This document shows, in pieces, positions 42,755 through 51,057 of a DNA stretch of 64,000 bases. Both the position numbers and the translations under genes were made by a program. This DNA comes from Burkholderiales bacterium RIFOXYD12_FULL_59_19 (GTDB taxonomy: Bacteria; Pseudomonadota; Gammaproteobacteria; Burkholderiales; Burkholderiaceae_C): contig MESQ01000091.1 in the NCBI GenBank assembly GCA_001771065.1, positions 62,001-126,000 of the forward strand. The letters are read 5' to 3'. Every line of letters begins with the position of its first letter. The stretch's first letter is position 1. The notes under the pieces were generated by a model. That model was not told the origin of the DNA, ran no database searches, and saw only the letters and a list, made by a program, of their open reading frames with translations.

Positions 42755-43293
42755 GCCGCCCTCACAGCATTACCAAGTGATGTGAAGACTTGATGACAAC
42801 CATCAGTGCATCCAACCATGCCAGCCATAAGATTTCCGGCCTTGAATGACTCTTTACGGTCCTCAAGATTCGGCGGGACCAAAAGCGGGATTTCTGATCT
42901 GACGGGTCCAGACCCGTACCGGGTGCTCACGGGTGGCTGCTTCAGGGCAATGGAAAGATTTTCACCGTCGAGGTTCCATAAAGCGGTCGCTCAATCGGCG
43001 GCATCCCTTCCGTATTGCTGACGATGGCGGTGGAAAGGTTTGAGACAGGTCTGCCGCGATTGCGGTCAATGAAAGTAGCTTCTTGACCAACGAGTGTGGG
43101 CCAGCAACGGTCAGTGGGTAAAGTTTCCCTGAAGCGGACAATCAGCAAGCCAAGGGGATTGGCGAGCCAACAAATCGCGGGCGGAATGAGCAATGTCCTA
43201 GGTGAAAATAACCGGTCACAATGGGTGATTGCCGTTGTCTTTCTGGACAGGCCCCCTAGTCGGTAGTTTCATCAAATTGGAATTGGAGAAAAA
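42755..43293. other. 539-nt region without a supported gene
   Basis: Short open frames in several registers have no ribosome site and no recognisable sequence. The base composition is lower in GC than the flanking genes. It looks like decayed DNA between the small acidic gene and the cytochrome gene; the cytochrome promoter should lie at its right end. Confidence 0.4.
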
Positions 43294-43629
43294 ATGAAAG
43301 CACTTATCGCAGTAGTTACCGCAACCTCGCTATTGACAATTTCCGGCGTAGCACAAGCTGCTGACCCAGTGGCTCTTGTCAAGAGGTTCAAGGCTGACTG
43401 CTTGGCCTGCCATGCTGTCGATAAAAAGGTAGTCGGTCCAGCTTGGAAAGATGTTGCCGCTAAATACAGGGGCGTCGAGGGCACTCAAGCAGTTTTGGTA
43501 CAAAAAGTAATAACGGGCGGCAAAGGAAAGTGGGATAAGGTTACTGGCGGAAATGCTATGACACCCCATCACTCCAAGCCTACCGCAGCGGAAATCGAGC
43601 AAATCGTTGCTGCAATTTTAACGCTTTAG
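43294..43629 (+). CDS. Class I cytochrome c (c551/c552 type)
   Basis: The 111-residue protein has a signal peptide (MKALIAVVTATSLLTISGVA, then QAA with likely cleavage after AQA). The mature chain binds one c-type heme through CLACH (residues 36-40), with M89 in GGNAMTPHH as the probable sixth ligand, as in small electron-carrier cytochromes of the c551 family. It would shuttle electrons in the periplasm, for example to a terminal oxidase or nitrite reductase. TTGGAGAAA precedes the ATG. It has lower GC than neighbours, and no partner oxidoreductase gene lies next to it. Confidence 0.93.
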   Translation: MKALIAVVTATSLLTISGVAQAADPVALVKRFKADCLACHAVDKKVVGPAWKDVAAKYRGVEGTQAVLVQKVITGGKGKWDKVTGGNAMTPHHSKPTAAEIEQIVAAILTL

Positions 43630-43919
43630 GCTGTATTCCGATAACCAAACACGCTGGCCGTAATGCTTGAAGGTCTTCGATCGGAATGCGGTAATCCAGT
43701 AATCTTCGATGATTGTTCCCAGTCTGAACCTGCTTGTCAGAGGCGGAGGGCGACCGTGTCTTGATGGCCAATGGCGGGCACCCACGTTGATGAAATGGTC
43801 GCCACTAAGCCGCCGGTCGATCCCTAGTTGCCAGCGGCTGCTATGGAGCAGGCAGATCGCAAATCTCTAAGACCGGAATCGCTGCAATCCGGTCTCCCAC
43901 TGACCCCATTGATCAACGC

Positions 43920-44102
43920 TCAGGCCGCCAACTTCGCACTAGCCAGTCGATTCAGACTGACGCCTTGCTCGGCAGCCATTCGTGCCAAGTTGCGCTGAAC
44001 CAGCGGCGGGATGCGCACACGGAACTCGCCGCTATAGTTCTTCTCGGCCAACGCCACCGGCACGGGCTCGCCACTCGCTTGCATGTCGAGTATCACGTCG
44101 GC
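43920..44102 (-). pseudogene. HicB-type antitoxin remnant (C-terminal part)
   Basis: The last 60 codons of a longer open frame read like the end of a HicB antitoxin: VILDMQASGEPVPVALAEKN, then YSGEFRVRIPPLVQRNLARM and AAEQGVSLNRLASAKLA, the ribbon-helix-helix/Arc-like DNA-binding end. The N-terminal HicB half, which blocks the HicA toxin, is not recognisable upstream; the frame there encodes unrelated sequence. No hicA-like gene is seen next to it. I read it as a decayed or truncated antitoxin. Confidence 0.55.
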
Positions 44103-44223
44103 AACCACCTTTTGGATAGCTGCGGTCTGAAGGCAGGTAACAACGCCCAGCAAGCCCAGGATCAGGCGAACGTCAGCCCAAAGTAGCCGAGCAGTGGCAT
44201 GCGCTGGCGCCACGCTCGCAGCG

Positions 44224-45105
44224 TCATGGCAAGAACTCGTAACGCAGCTTCTTGACATGCCCGACGAAATACACCTTGCGGCCTTCAGGCCGCACCCAGG
44301 CGGCTTCACCGGCCATCGGGATCAGCATGCCGTCTTGCGGCTGATAGTCCGACAAACCGCAGTCCCACGGCAGCATGACCATGACACCGTCCTTGCCCAC
44401 GCTTGCGCCCCGCGACTCGGCGTGCACCGAGGTGATCAGGCCCGCGTCGTTGAACCGGAACAGCAAGCCCAAGTTGATCCGGCCATCGACGATGATGGCG
44501 CTGGCAGAATTGTCGTCCACCGCCTCCCAGCGCACGCCCTGGCTGGGCAGCAACGCGGTGGGATACCACGGGCTTTCCGCAAAGTAACGCATGAACTCGC
44601 CGCGAGCAATCTCGCCTTCGCCTTGCAAATCGGCCACTTTAAGCAACCCGAACACCTTCGCGATTAACCTGCCGTGGCCTGCGATGTAACTGTCCACCAC
44701 GCACGCGGGCACGCCGGGAAACATCGCTACCCGGGCGTCCCACAGAAAACCGGGGCGGCGGGTGACAACCCGTTGTAACGATGTGAACGGCTTCCATTGC
44801 TCGACGGTAGCCGACAGGTTCATGCTGCCCGTCATGTTGATGGTGGCGGTGGCAATGATCGGCTGCCCGTCCGTCAGCACCGCGCGGAAGTAACGTTGTA
44901 CGGGCGCTGGCAGGCCCTCAAGTTCATGCGTGTCGAAGCGCGCAGGTGACGGTAACCGGCCCGGCGCGTCAACCCTGCCCGATTCGAGCTGGCTGGTATG
45001 CGTGCGAACCAGCTCGACCCATCGGACGGCACCGACTGCGCGCAAGCCCAGGGCAAGCACGACCAGCACAACCATCGCTACACCTAACCACAGCAACCAT
45101 GTCAT
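44224..45105 (-). CDS. Conserved hypothetical protein with N-terminal membrane anchor
   Basis: The 293-residue protein begins with one hydrophobic helix (about residues 2-24, WLLWLGVAMVVLVVLALGLR), then a soluble domain facing the periplasm or cytoplasm. Blocks such as LPAPVQRYFRAVLTDGQP, RRPGFLWDARVAMFPGVPAC, GEFMRYFAESPWYPTALLPS and VGHVKKLRYEF match a widespread uncharacterised family, recognised here from memory and without a known activity. The ATG at 45105 has AAGGAA about 8 bases upstream. It is monocistronic and convergent with no gene; a hicB remnant lies downstream. Confidence 0.75.
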   Translation of the reverse strand: MTWLLWLGVAMVVLVVLALGLRAVGAVRWVELVRTHTSQLESGRVDAPGRLPSPARFDTHELEGLPAPVQRYFRAVLTDGQPIIATATINMTGSMNLSATVEQWKPFTSLQRVVTRRPGFLWDARVAMFPGVPACVVDSYIAGHGRLIAKVFGLLKVADLQGEGEIARGEFMRYFAESPWYPTALLPSQGVRWEAVDDNSASAIIVDGRINLGLLFRFNDAGLITSVHAESRGASVGKDGVMVMLPWDCGLSDYQPQDGMLIPMAGEAAWVRPEGRKVYFVGHVKKLRYEFLP

Positions 45106-45278
45106 CGAAGTTCCTTTTTTGTTCACGCCTTGTCGATCACCCAAGAACGGCTTGGAGCGGCCGCCGCAGCGAGCGCGGCAACACACGCATGACCTTGGCC
45201 GTCGTGCCGCTGCCAAAATGTACCGCCGTATTGCCTCGCTGTAAAAATGCATCCTGACCGATGACATAAACGGCCTGG

Positions 45279-45350
45279 GTGTCGGAACACCAGTTTGCCG
45301 GGCTGCTGCGTGGCAACTGCGCCGGGGTGGTCAAGGCGCTGCGTTTATAG
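45279..45350 (+). pseudogene. Fragment resembling ubiD
   Basis: A 23-codon stretch ending in TAG reads [20 protein letters not shown], against [20 protein letters not shown] in ubiD (41564-41625 region). The DNA is also close (CCAGTTTGCCGG, CTGCTGCGTGGCA, GTGGTCAAGGCGCTG). No other part of ubiD is recognisable around it. It looks like the relic of a second ubiD-type gene or of a partial duplication. Confidence 0.65.
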
Positions 45351-45398
45351 TCTGTTGCCCAAGGCGGCATGTCGCTGCCTGCGGGTCAGGAGGCCTTG

Positions 45399-46850
45399 AT
45401 GTTGTTGGAAAAAATTGTCGCGCAGGCGCAGGCTACGCCCCAAAAAACAGCCTATATCCACAACGGTGTTGCCTGCAGTTATGCCGAGTTTGCCCAGGCC
45501 CTGGCGCACACCCGGCAGTTTTTTGCGCAGCAACGGCTGCCCGCGCACAGCGTGGTGGTGCTGTGTGTTGAGCACCTGGCGCAAGCCTGGGTACTGGGCA
45601 TCGCGCTGCGCAACCTCGGGCTGACCACGGTGTCGGTCGGTCAGGCCAGTGAGGTCGACCAACTCGGGCTTGACACCATCAGTTGCCTGCTGACCTGGGC
45701 CCCAGAAAACCCGCCCGACCTGAGCGCGCAGGCGGCCCGTGGCACTTGCCGCTGGCTCAATGTACCAGCCAGCTTCCATCCCACGGACGCACCAGCGGAA
45801 CCCACCCCGGCACAGCACCCGGGCGGCCACATCATCCAGACCTCGGGCACCACGGGCACCTACAAGAAGATTTTGCGCGACGCGGTGGCAGAGGCCAGCA
45901 CGCTCGACCTGCACGCACAGATCAACGGCATCAGCGCCGAATCTGTGGTCTATGTGCGTGATTTCCCGCTCTGGACGGCGGGCGGTTACCGCTGGCCGCT
46001 GCTGAGCTGGCACCAGGGCGCCAGCGTGGTGTTTCAGCAAGGGCAGGACTTTCATTTGCCCCTGCTTGAACAAGCGCTGACCCATGTCTTTGCCACGCCC
46101 ATGACGCTGATGTTTGTCAGCCACGCGCCCGAGCTGCCTGTGCGCCGCAATGACGCCATGCGCCTGCTGGTCACCGGAGGCGCCATGCCGCGCACGCTGG
46201 TGGCGGCACTCAAACAGCGGCTGACACAACAGGTGTATGCGGTGCTGGCCTCCACCGAGGCCCTGACGGTGAGCGCCACACGGATTGACGATCTGGACGA
46301 CCTGGCCAGGCACCAGATTCACCCGGCGCGCCAAGTACAGGTGGTGGATGAAACCGAGCAACTGTTGCCTGCGGGAAAGGTCGGGCTGCTGCGAATCAAG
46401 ATTTTGGACGGTGTGTCTGGCTACCTGAACGATGTGCCCGCCTCGCGCGCCTTTTTTCGCGACGGTTATTTTTACCCGGGCGACCTGGCCGTGTTCCATG
46501 CCGACGGGCGACTGGCGCTGTGTGGCCGCGTCACCGACGTCATCAACGTGCTGGGCAGCAAAATAGCCACGGCGCCGCTTGAGGCCGCGCTGCAAAACCA
46601 GCTGACGGTGGATGCGGTCTGCCTGCTGTCGCTGGCACCCCCCGGGGCCGACGAGGAGGTCTATGTGGCCATCGAGTCGCAGCGCAACCTGACCGAGGCC
46701 GAACTGCAGACGGCGGCGCAGACGCTGCTGGCGCACCTGGGGCGGGTGCACTTTCACTTTTTCCGGCAACTCCCGCGCAACCCCATGGGCAAGGTGCTGC
46801 GCCTGGCGCTGCGCCAGCAATTGCTGGCACGGCTGGCCAGGCCGGACTGA
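45399..46850 (+). CDS. AMP-binding (acyl-adenylate-forming) enzyme
   Basis: The 483-residue protein belongs to the acyl-CoA synthetase/adenylation superfamily. The phosphate-binding motif is IIQTSGTTGTYKK (P-loop equivalent), followed by LLVTGGAMP, VLASTEALTVS (A5-like), FYPGDLAVFHADGRLALCGR (A7/A8) and the C-terminal lysine region LPRNPMGKVLRLALR (A10). It would activate a carboxylic acid as acyl-AMP and probably load CoA or a carrier protein. The ATG at 45399 has AGGAGG about 7 bases upstream, better than the ATG at 45369. No carrier or condensing gene lies next to it, so the substrate is open. Confidence 0.85.
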   Translation: MLLEKIVAQAQATPQKTAYIHNGVACSYAEFAQALAHTRQFFAQQRLPAHSVVVLCVEHLAQAWVLGIALRNLGLTTVSVGQASEVDQLGLDTISCLLTWAPENPPDLSAQAARGTCRWLNVPASFHPTDAPAEPTPAQHPGGHIIQTSGTTGTYKKILRDAVAEASTLDLHAQINGISAESVVYVRDFPLWTAGGYRWPLLSWHQGASVVFQQGQDFHLPLLEQALTHVFATPMTLMFVSHAPELPVRRNDAMRLLVTGGAMPRTLVAALKQRLTQQVYAVLASTEALTVSATRIDDLDDLARHQIHPARQVQVVDETEQLLPAGKVGLLRIKILDGVSGYLNDVPASRAFFRDGYFYPGDLAVFHADGRLALCGRVTDVINVLGSKIATAPLEAALQNQLTVDAVCLLSLAPPGADEEVYVAIESQRNLTEAELQTAAQTLLAHLGRVHFHFFRQLPRNPMGKVLRLALRQQLLARLARPD

Positions 46851-46921
46851 GCTCGGCCGCAACCAGCCCCCACACCCATTCACCATGACAGTGTCACCAG
46901 ATGGGTGACAGTTTCAGCTAA

Positions 46922-49057
46922 GTGTTTGATCAGCCTATTGATTCGGGCCGGATCAATAGGCTACATTCACAGGCGTTTCATCACACGACTGCGAGCGTGA
47001 AAGACCAAAATTCAACATCGGCGACTTCCCTCGCCACACAGGCCAGTGCAGATGGCGACACAGACGTCAGCGAGCATGCCGACTTCAGACTGTTGCGCTA
47101 TTTTGCGACGGCCAGCCTGACTGCCTTTGTGGTGGTCGCCCTGTTGCTGGGCTATGTATTTCGCACCTTGTCGGTCGACACCCTGGTCAATGGCTACCAG
47201 ACTGAACACGTCAACCACGCCAGAATCATCGCCAACGAAATGTGGGCGGGCCACTTTGCCCCCCTGATCCAATCGGTGGCCGACCAGCCCGACGCACAGT
47301 TGTCGGTGTCGCCCCTGCTGCCAACCATTCACCAGAAGGTGCTCATGCTGCTGGCGGGCACCCAAATTTACAAGATCAAGGTGTATGACTTGCGGGGCAG
47401 GACAATTTACTCCACCGAACTGGCGCAAATTGGCGAAGACAACAGCCAGAATGCCGGTGTCATCAACGGCTTGCGCGGACTCAACAGCTCCGAACTGGTG
47501 CACCAAAATCAGATCAGTTCCTTTGAAGGAAAGCAGCTAGACCGCGCTGTGATCGAAAGCTACATCCCGAATTACAACCCGGCCACGGGCCAGGTGAGTG
47601 GTGTTTTCGAAATCTACCGCGATGCGACCTCGGTGCTGGCGGAAGTCGGCCGTCGGCAGTGGCTGCTGGTGGCGGCCGTGGTCGCGCTGCTGGCGCTGCT
47701 TTACCTGGCGGTATTCCTGATCGTCAAAAACGCCCAGGACCACATCATTGTGCAAAATCAGGCGCGCCAGAAAGCACAGTGGGCGCTGGCCTTGAGTGAG
47801 GAGCGTTGGAAATTTGCCCTGGAAGGCGCCGGCGACGGCGTTTGGGATCGCAATGTGCAGACCGGTGCCGTCGTGTACTCCAGGCGCTACAAGGAAATTC
47901 ATGGCTTTGCGGCCGATGAGCTGGAGAACCACACCGAGGCCTGGAATGCGCGCGTTCATTGTGACGATCTGGCCCGGATCGAAGCGGACCGGGCGACTTA
48001 TTTTGCTGGTGACAAGCCCATTTACGCCAACGAACGGCGGATGCAGTGCAAGGATGGCAGCTGGAAATGGATCCTCTCGCGCGGCATGGTGGTTGCGCGC
48101 GACGCCCAGGGGCAGCCGTTGCGCATGATCGGCACCCACACCGACATCACCGAGCGCCATCAACGCGAGGAAGCCCTGCGCCTGGCCTCTACCGTCATCC
48201 TCACCATGGATGAGGCCACCACTGTGACCAACCTGCACAACGAAATTATTTCTGTCAATCCGGCCTTCACCCTGATCACCGGTTACACGCCCGAGGACGT
48301 CATTGGCAAAGACCCCAAACTATTGTCATCAGGCACACATCCGGTCGACTTCTACCAAACCATGTGGCGGCAGCTTGCCAGCACAGACAGTTGGCATGGC
48401 GAAATCTGCAATCGGCGCAAGAGTGGCCAGTGCTACATGGCATGGCTTTCCATCAAACAAGTGCGCGATGTGCAGGGCCGGCCCACCCACTACGTCGCGG
48501 TGTTTTCCGATATTTCAGAGCGCAAGGCAAGCGAAGAGCACATCCTGCACCTGGCGCATTTCGACATGCTGACCGGGCTGCCCAATCGCACCCTTTTTTC
48601 CGACCGCCTGCGCCAGGCCATCGCCAAGGCGCGTCGCGACAAGTCGGGACTGGCCCTGATGTTTATTGACCTTGATAAATTCAAGCCAGTCAATGACGAG
48701 CTTGGTCATCAGGTGGGTGACCTGCTGCTGAAAGCCGTGGCGCAGCGCTTGTTGGACTGCGTGCGGCGCGAGACCGACACTGTGGCGCGCATCGGCGGCG
48801 ACGAGTTTGTGGTGATCCTGCCTGACATCGAAGCAGTCCAGACGGCCAAGCTGGTCGCCGACAAAATTCTGGCGGCGCTGGCCCGGCGCTTTGACATTGG
48901 TGCGCACCCAGTCCATATTTCGTCAAGCATCGGTATTGCCTTTTTCCCGGAGCAGGGCAGTAATGAAAATCAGCTCATGAAAAGTGCCGATGCGGCCATG
49001 TACCAGGCCAAGCAAAACGGGCGCAATCAGGTGGTTGCCGCGCTGCTTTCACACTGA
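46922..49057 (+). CDS. Membrane diguanylate cyclase with two PAS domains
   Basis: The 711-residue protein makes cyclic-di-GMP. It has a membrane helix at about residues 60-82, a periplasmic domain to about 245, a second helix at about 246-268, two PAS/PAC units (about 290-410 and 420-535, with GTHTDITERH and AVFSDISERK as PAC ends), and a GGDEF domain with intact GGDEF at 625-629. R615-x-x-D618 is an inhibitory I-site at the standard distance. No EAL domain follows. The start is uncertain: GTG at 46922 gives the full frame, but a GTG at 46997 is also possible; neither has a strong ribosome site. Confidence 0.92.
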   Translation: MFDQPIDSGRINRLHSQAFHHTTASVKDQNSTSATSLATQASADGDTDVSEHADFRLLRYFATASLTAFVVVALLLGYVFRTLSVDTLVNGYQTEHVNHARIIANEMWAGHFAPLIQSVADQPDAQLSVSPLLPTIHQKVLMLLAGTQIYKIKVYDLRGRTIYSTELAQIGEDNSQNAGVINGLRGLNSSELVHQNQISSFEGKQLDRAVIESYIPNYNPATGQVSGVFEIYRDATSVLAEVGRRQWLLVAAVVALLALLYLAVFLIVKNAQDHIIVQNQARQKAQWALALSEERWKFALEGAGDGVWDRNVQTGAVVYSRRYKEIHGFAADELENHTEAWNARVHCDDLARIEADRATYFAGDKPIYANERRMQCKDGSWKWILSRGMVVARDAQGQPLRMIGTHTDITERHQREEALRLASTVILTMDEATTVTNLHNEIISVNPAFTLITGYTPEDVIGKDPKLLSSGTHPVDFYQTMWRQLASTDSWHGEICNRRKSGQCYMAWLSIKQVRDVQGRPTHYVAVFSDISERKASEEHILHLAHFDMLTGLPNRTLFSDRLRQAIAKARRDKSGLALMFIDLDKFKPVNDELGHQVGDLLLKAVAQRLLDCVRRETDTVARIGGDEFVVILPDIEAVQTAKLVADKILAALARRFDIGAHPVHISSSIGIAFFPEQGSNENQLMKSADAAMYQAKQNGRNQVVAALLSH

Positions 49058-49238
49058 CGCAGCGTCAGACCAAAGGCACCGGCTCAAACACCTCCACCAG
49101 CAGCGCCATGCTGCGCAGGTGGGTTTTCCAACAAGTCAGAGAGCTGGCAAGACTGGCGCAGCCGCACAGGGTGCGGCAACACACAGACGGGCATTCCGAA
49201 CCACTTTAGTCTTGGCGTCTGACTTCACGAGGCGCCCC

Positions 49239-49634
49239 ATGACCCATTTCCTTCTAACAGTTCGTTCTCTCACCGCAGTGACCGCCGCCGCTTTGTTGTG
49301 CTCGGCTGCTGCACTGGCAGCGCCGTCAACAGCGGCCACCGAGGCCCAGGCACGTTACCGCCAGGACATGGCCGCATGCAACAGCGGTCAGACCCAGCAG
49401 GCCCTGGTCACCTGCCGCCGCGAGGCGGGCAGTGCCTTGTCAGAGGCCCGGCGCGGCCACTTGAACGATGCGCCGGGTCAATACCAACAAAATGCACTGC
49501 TGCGCTGCAACGTGCATCAGGGTGATGACCGCCTGGCCTGTGAAGCGCGCATGGGCGCCGCCGGCATAGTGGAAGGCAGCGCTGCAGAAGGCGGCATCCT
49601 GCGCCAGGGCGTGATCATCACGCCGGTCAAATAA
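49239..49634 (+). CDS. Hypothetical exported protein
   Basis: The 131-residue protein has a signal peptide (MTHFLLTVRSLTAVTAAALL, then CSAAALAAP). The mature part contains four cysteines in ACNSGQ, VTCRREAG, LLRCNVHQG and LACEARMG, which could form two disulfides, followed by a glycine-rich tail GSAAEGGILRQG. A family of small cysteine-rich exported proteins in Burkholderiales looks like this, but no function is known to me. A DsbA-family gene follows after 67 bases. Confidence 0.7.
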   Translation: MTHFLLTVRSLTAVTAAALLCSAAALAAPSTAATEAQARYRQDMAACNSGQTQQALVTCRREAGSALSEARRGHLNDAPGQYQQNALLRCNVHQGDDRLACEARMGAAGIVEGSAAEGGILRQGVIITPVK

Positions 49635-49659
49635 GTCCGACCAGCACGGCTTTCAGGCT

Positions 49660-49679
49660 TGCCGGACAATCCGGCATTT
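49660..49679 (+). terminator. Candidate terminator hairpin
   Basis: TGCCGGA-CAA-TCCGGCA forms a 7-bp stem with a 3-nt loop, followed by only TTTA. It lies between the exported-protein gene and the FrnE-like gene. Confidence 0.4.
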
Positions 49680-49701
49680 ACAGCCATGGCCCAGCCCCCA
49701 C

Positions 49702-50364
49702 ATGACCACTTCACTCAAAATTGATTTTGTCTCCGACATCTCCTGCCCCTGGTGCGCCATCGGTCTAGCGGCACTGGAGCAGGCCCTTGACAACTTGCAG
49801 GGCGAAGTGACGGTGCAGATGCACGTGCAGCCCTTTGAGCTCAACCCGCGGATGCCGGCTGGTGGCCAGGACATCACCGAACACCTGACGCAAAAATATG
49901 GCTCCACCCCGGAGCAGCAGGCGCAGATTCGCGACACCATCCGCCAGCGCGGGGCCGATGTGGGTTTTGTCTTCAACCCCTCGGGGCGCGGCCGCATCTA
50001 CAACACATTTGCCGCGCACCGCCTGCTGCATTGGGCCGGAATGGCATCGCCAGAGCGGCAACTGGCCCTGAAAAAAGCCTTGCTGGTGGCCTGCCACAGC
50101 AACAGTCAGGCCATGGAATCAACCGAAGTGCTGCTGGAGACGGTAGCGCAAGCCGGGCTGGACGTGGCGCGTGCCAACCAGATTTTGACCAGCGACGAAT
50201 TTACCGCCGAGGTGCGTGCGGCCCAGGCGTTTTACAGCAGCCAGGGCATTGGGTCGGTGCCCGCCGTCATCATCAACGACCGGCACCTGATCTCGGGCGG
50301 CCAGCCCGCGGCGGTCTTTGAGCAGGCACTGCGCCAGATTGCAGAAACCCTGGACCGTTCCTAG
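49702..50364 (+). CDS. DsbA family oxidoreductase, FrnE-like
   Basis: The 220-residue cytoplasmic protein has a thioredoxin fold with a helical insert. The active site is CPWC (C15-C18) in DFVSDISCPWCAIG, as in FrnE/2-hydroxychromene-2-carboxylate isomerase-like proteins. The C-terminal GIGSVPAVIINDRHLISGGQ carries the cis-proline (VPAV) of the family. There is no signal peptide, unlike the DsbA at 60079. Such proteins act in cytosolic disulfide exchange or oxidative stress; the partner is unknown. Confidence 0.9.
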   Translation: MTTSLKIDFVSDISCPWCAIGLAALEQALDNLQGEVTVQMHVQPFELNPRMPAGGQDITEHLTQKYGSTPEQQAQIRDTIRQRGADVGFVFNPSGRGRIYNTFAAHRLLHWAGMASPERQLALKKALLVACHSNSQAMESTEVLLETVAQAGLDVARANQILTSDEFTAEVRAAQAFYSSQGIGSVPAVIINDRHLISGGQPAAVFEQALRQIAETLDRS

Positions 50365-50395
50365 TCGCACCGCGGCGCGCTGCCACGCCGTTTTC

Positions 50396-50947
50396 TTACC
50401 GGCCCGCCACCGACAGTGCGGGCTTGTCGAGACTGCCGGCACGCGGACTGTGGGCAGCTCCAAACTGAATATCGCCGGTGAGCTGACCACCCTCTTCAAT
50501 GACGACTTTGCCGTAGCGAATCTTGCCGGTGACCTTGCCTGTGGCATAGATCACCAGTTTCTGGCGCACCGTCAGATTGCCGTCAAACTGGCCATAAATC
50601 TCGGCGACGTCGATCTCGGCTGAGCCCTTGAAAGCACCTTGCTCTGCGATTTCCATGACCCGCGAATCCATGGTGGCCTCAACCAAACCCTCGACCACCA
50701 GCGTGTCGCAGTCCGTGATCTCCACGCCTTTGAGCTTGATGTTGGGACCCACGATGAGCTTGCTCCCGCCCACCGGCGCCGATACGCTGACATTGTTGAC
50801 AGCCGCGACAGCAGGACTCGTCACCGGCTGGGTCGCCGCCGCGCTAGGTGCGCCATAACCGGCGCCTTGCGTCGGCAGAGGCACCACATGCCGAGCCGTA
50901 GCAGGCTCTGTTTCACGTTTATTGAAGAAGTTCGGTGACATTGCCAT
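50396..50947 (-). CDS. Bactofilin, polymer-forming cytoskeletal protein
   Basis: The 183-residue protein has a proline/alanine-rich N-terminal tail (to about residue 60) and a central DUF583/bactofilin beta-helix (about 62-160): VGPNIKLKGVEITDCDTLVV, then GSAEIDVAEIYGQFDGNLTV and YGKVVIEEGGQLTGDIQF. Bactofilins polymerise without nucleotide and act in cell shape, stalks or polar organisation. AAGGA precedes the ATG at 50947. A short C-terminal tail is low-complexity. Confidence 0.9.
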   Translation of the reverse strand: MAMSPNFFNKRETEPATARHVVPLPTQGAGYGAPSAAATQPVTSPAVAAVNNVSVSAPVGGSKLIVGPNIKLKGVEITDCDTLVVEGLVEATMDSRVMEIAEQGAFKGSAEIDVAEIYGQFDGNLTVRQKLVIYATGKVTGKIRYGKVVIEEGGQLTGDIQFGAAHSPRAGSLDKPALSVAGR

Positions 50948-51057
50948 TGGGTTCCTTTTAAAACCTCATGCTATGCGCGATGACGCTTAAAGTCGCCACT
51001 GAAAATGCAAGTTCTGTAACAGATTGAATGGCCTGCAAGCCGGGCAACACACACAAG

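Noticed and set aside
43630-43919. A gene in the gap after the cytochrome c gene
   Set aside because: The only open frame of note (reverse, 43580-43771) overlaps the cytochrome end, has no ribosome site and no recognisable sequence; I see nothing supported in this stretch.
45345-46886. Long open frame on the reverse strand across the acyl-adenylating gene
   Set aside because: It is the antisense shadow of a GC-rich gene; its product is histidine- and arginine-rich with no recognisable domain, while the forward frame has all adenylation motifs.
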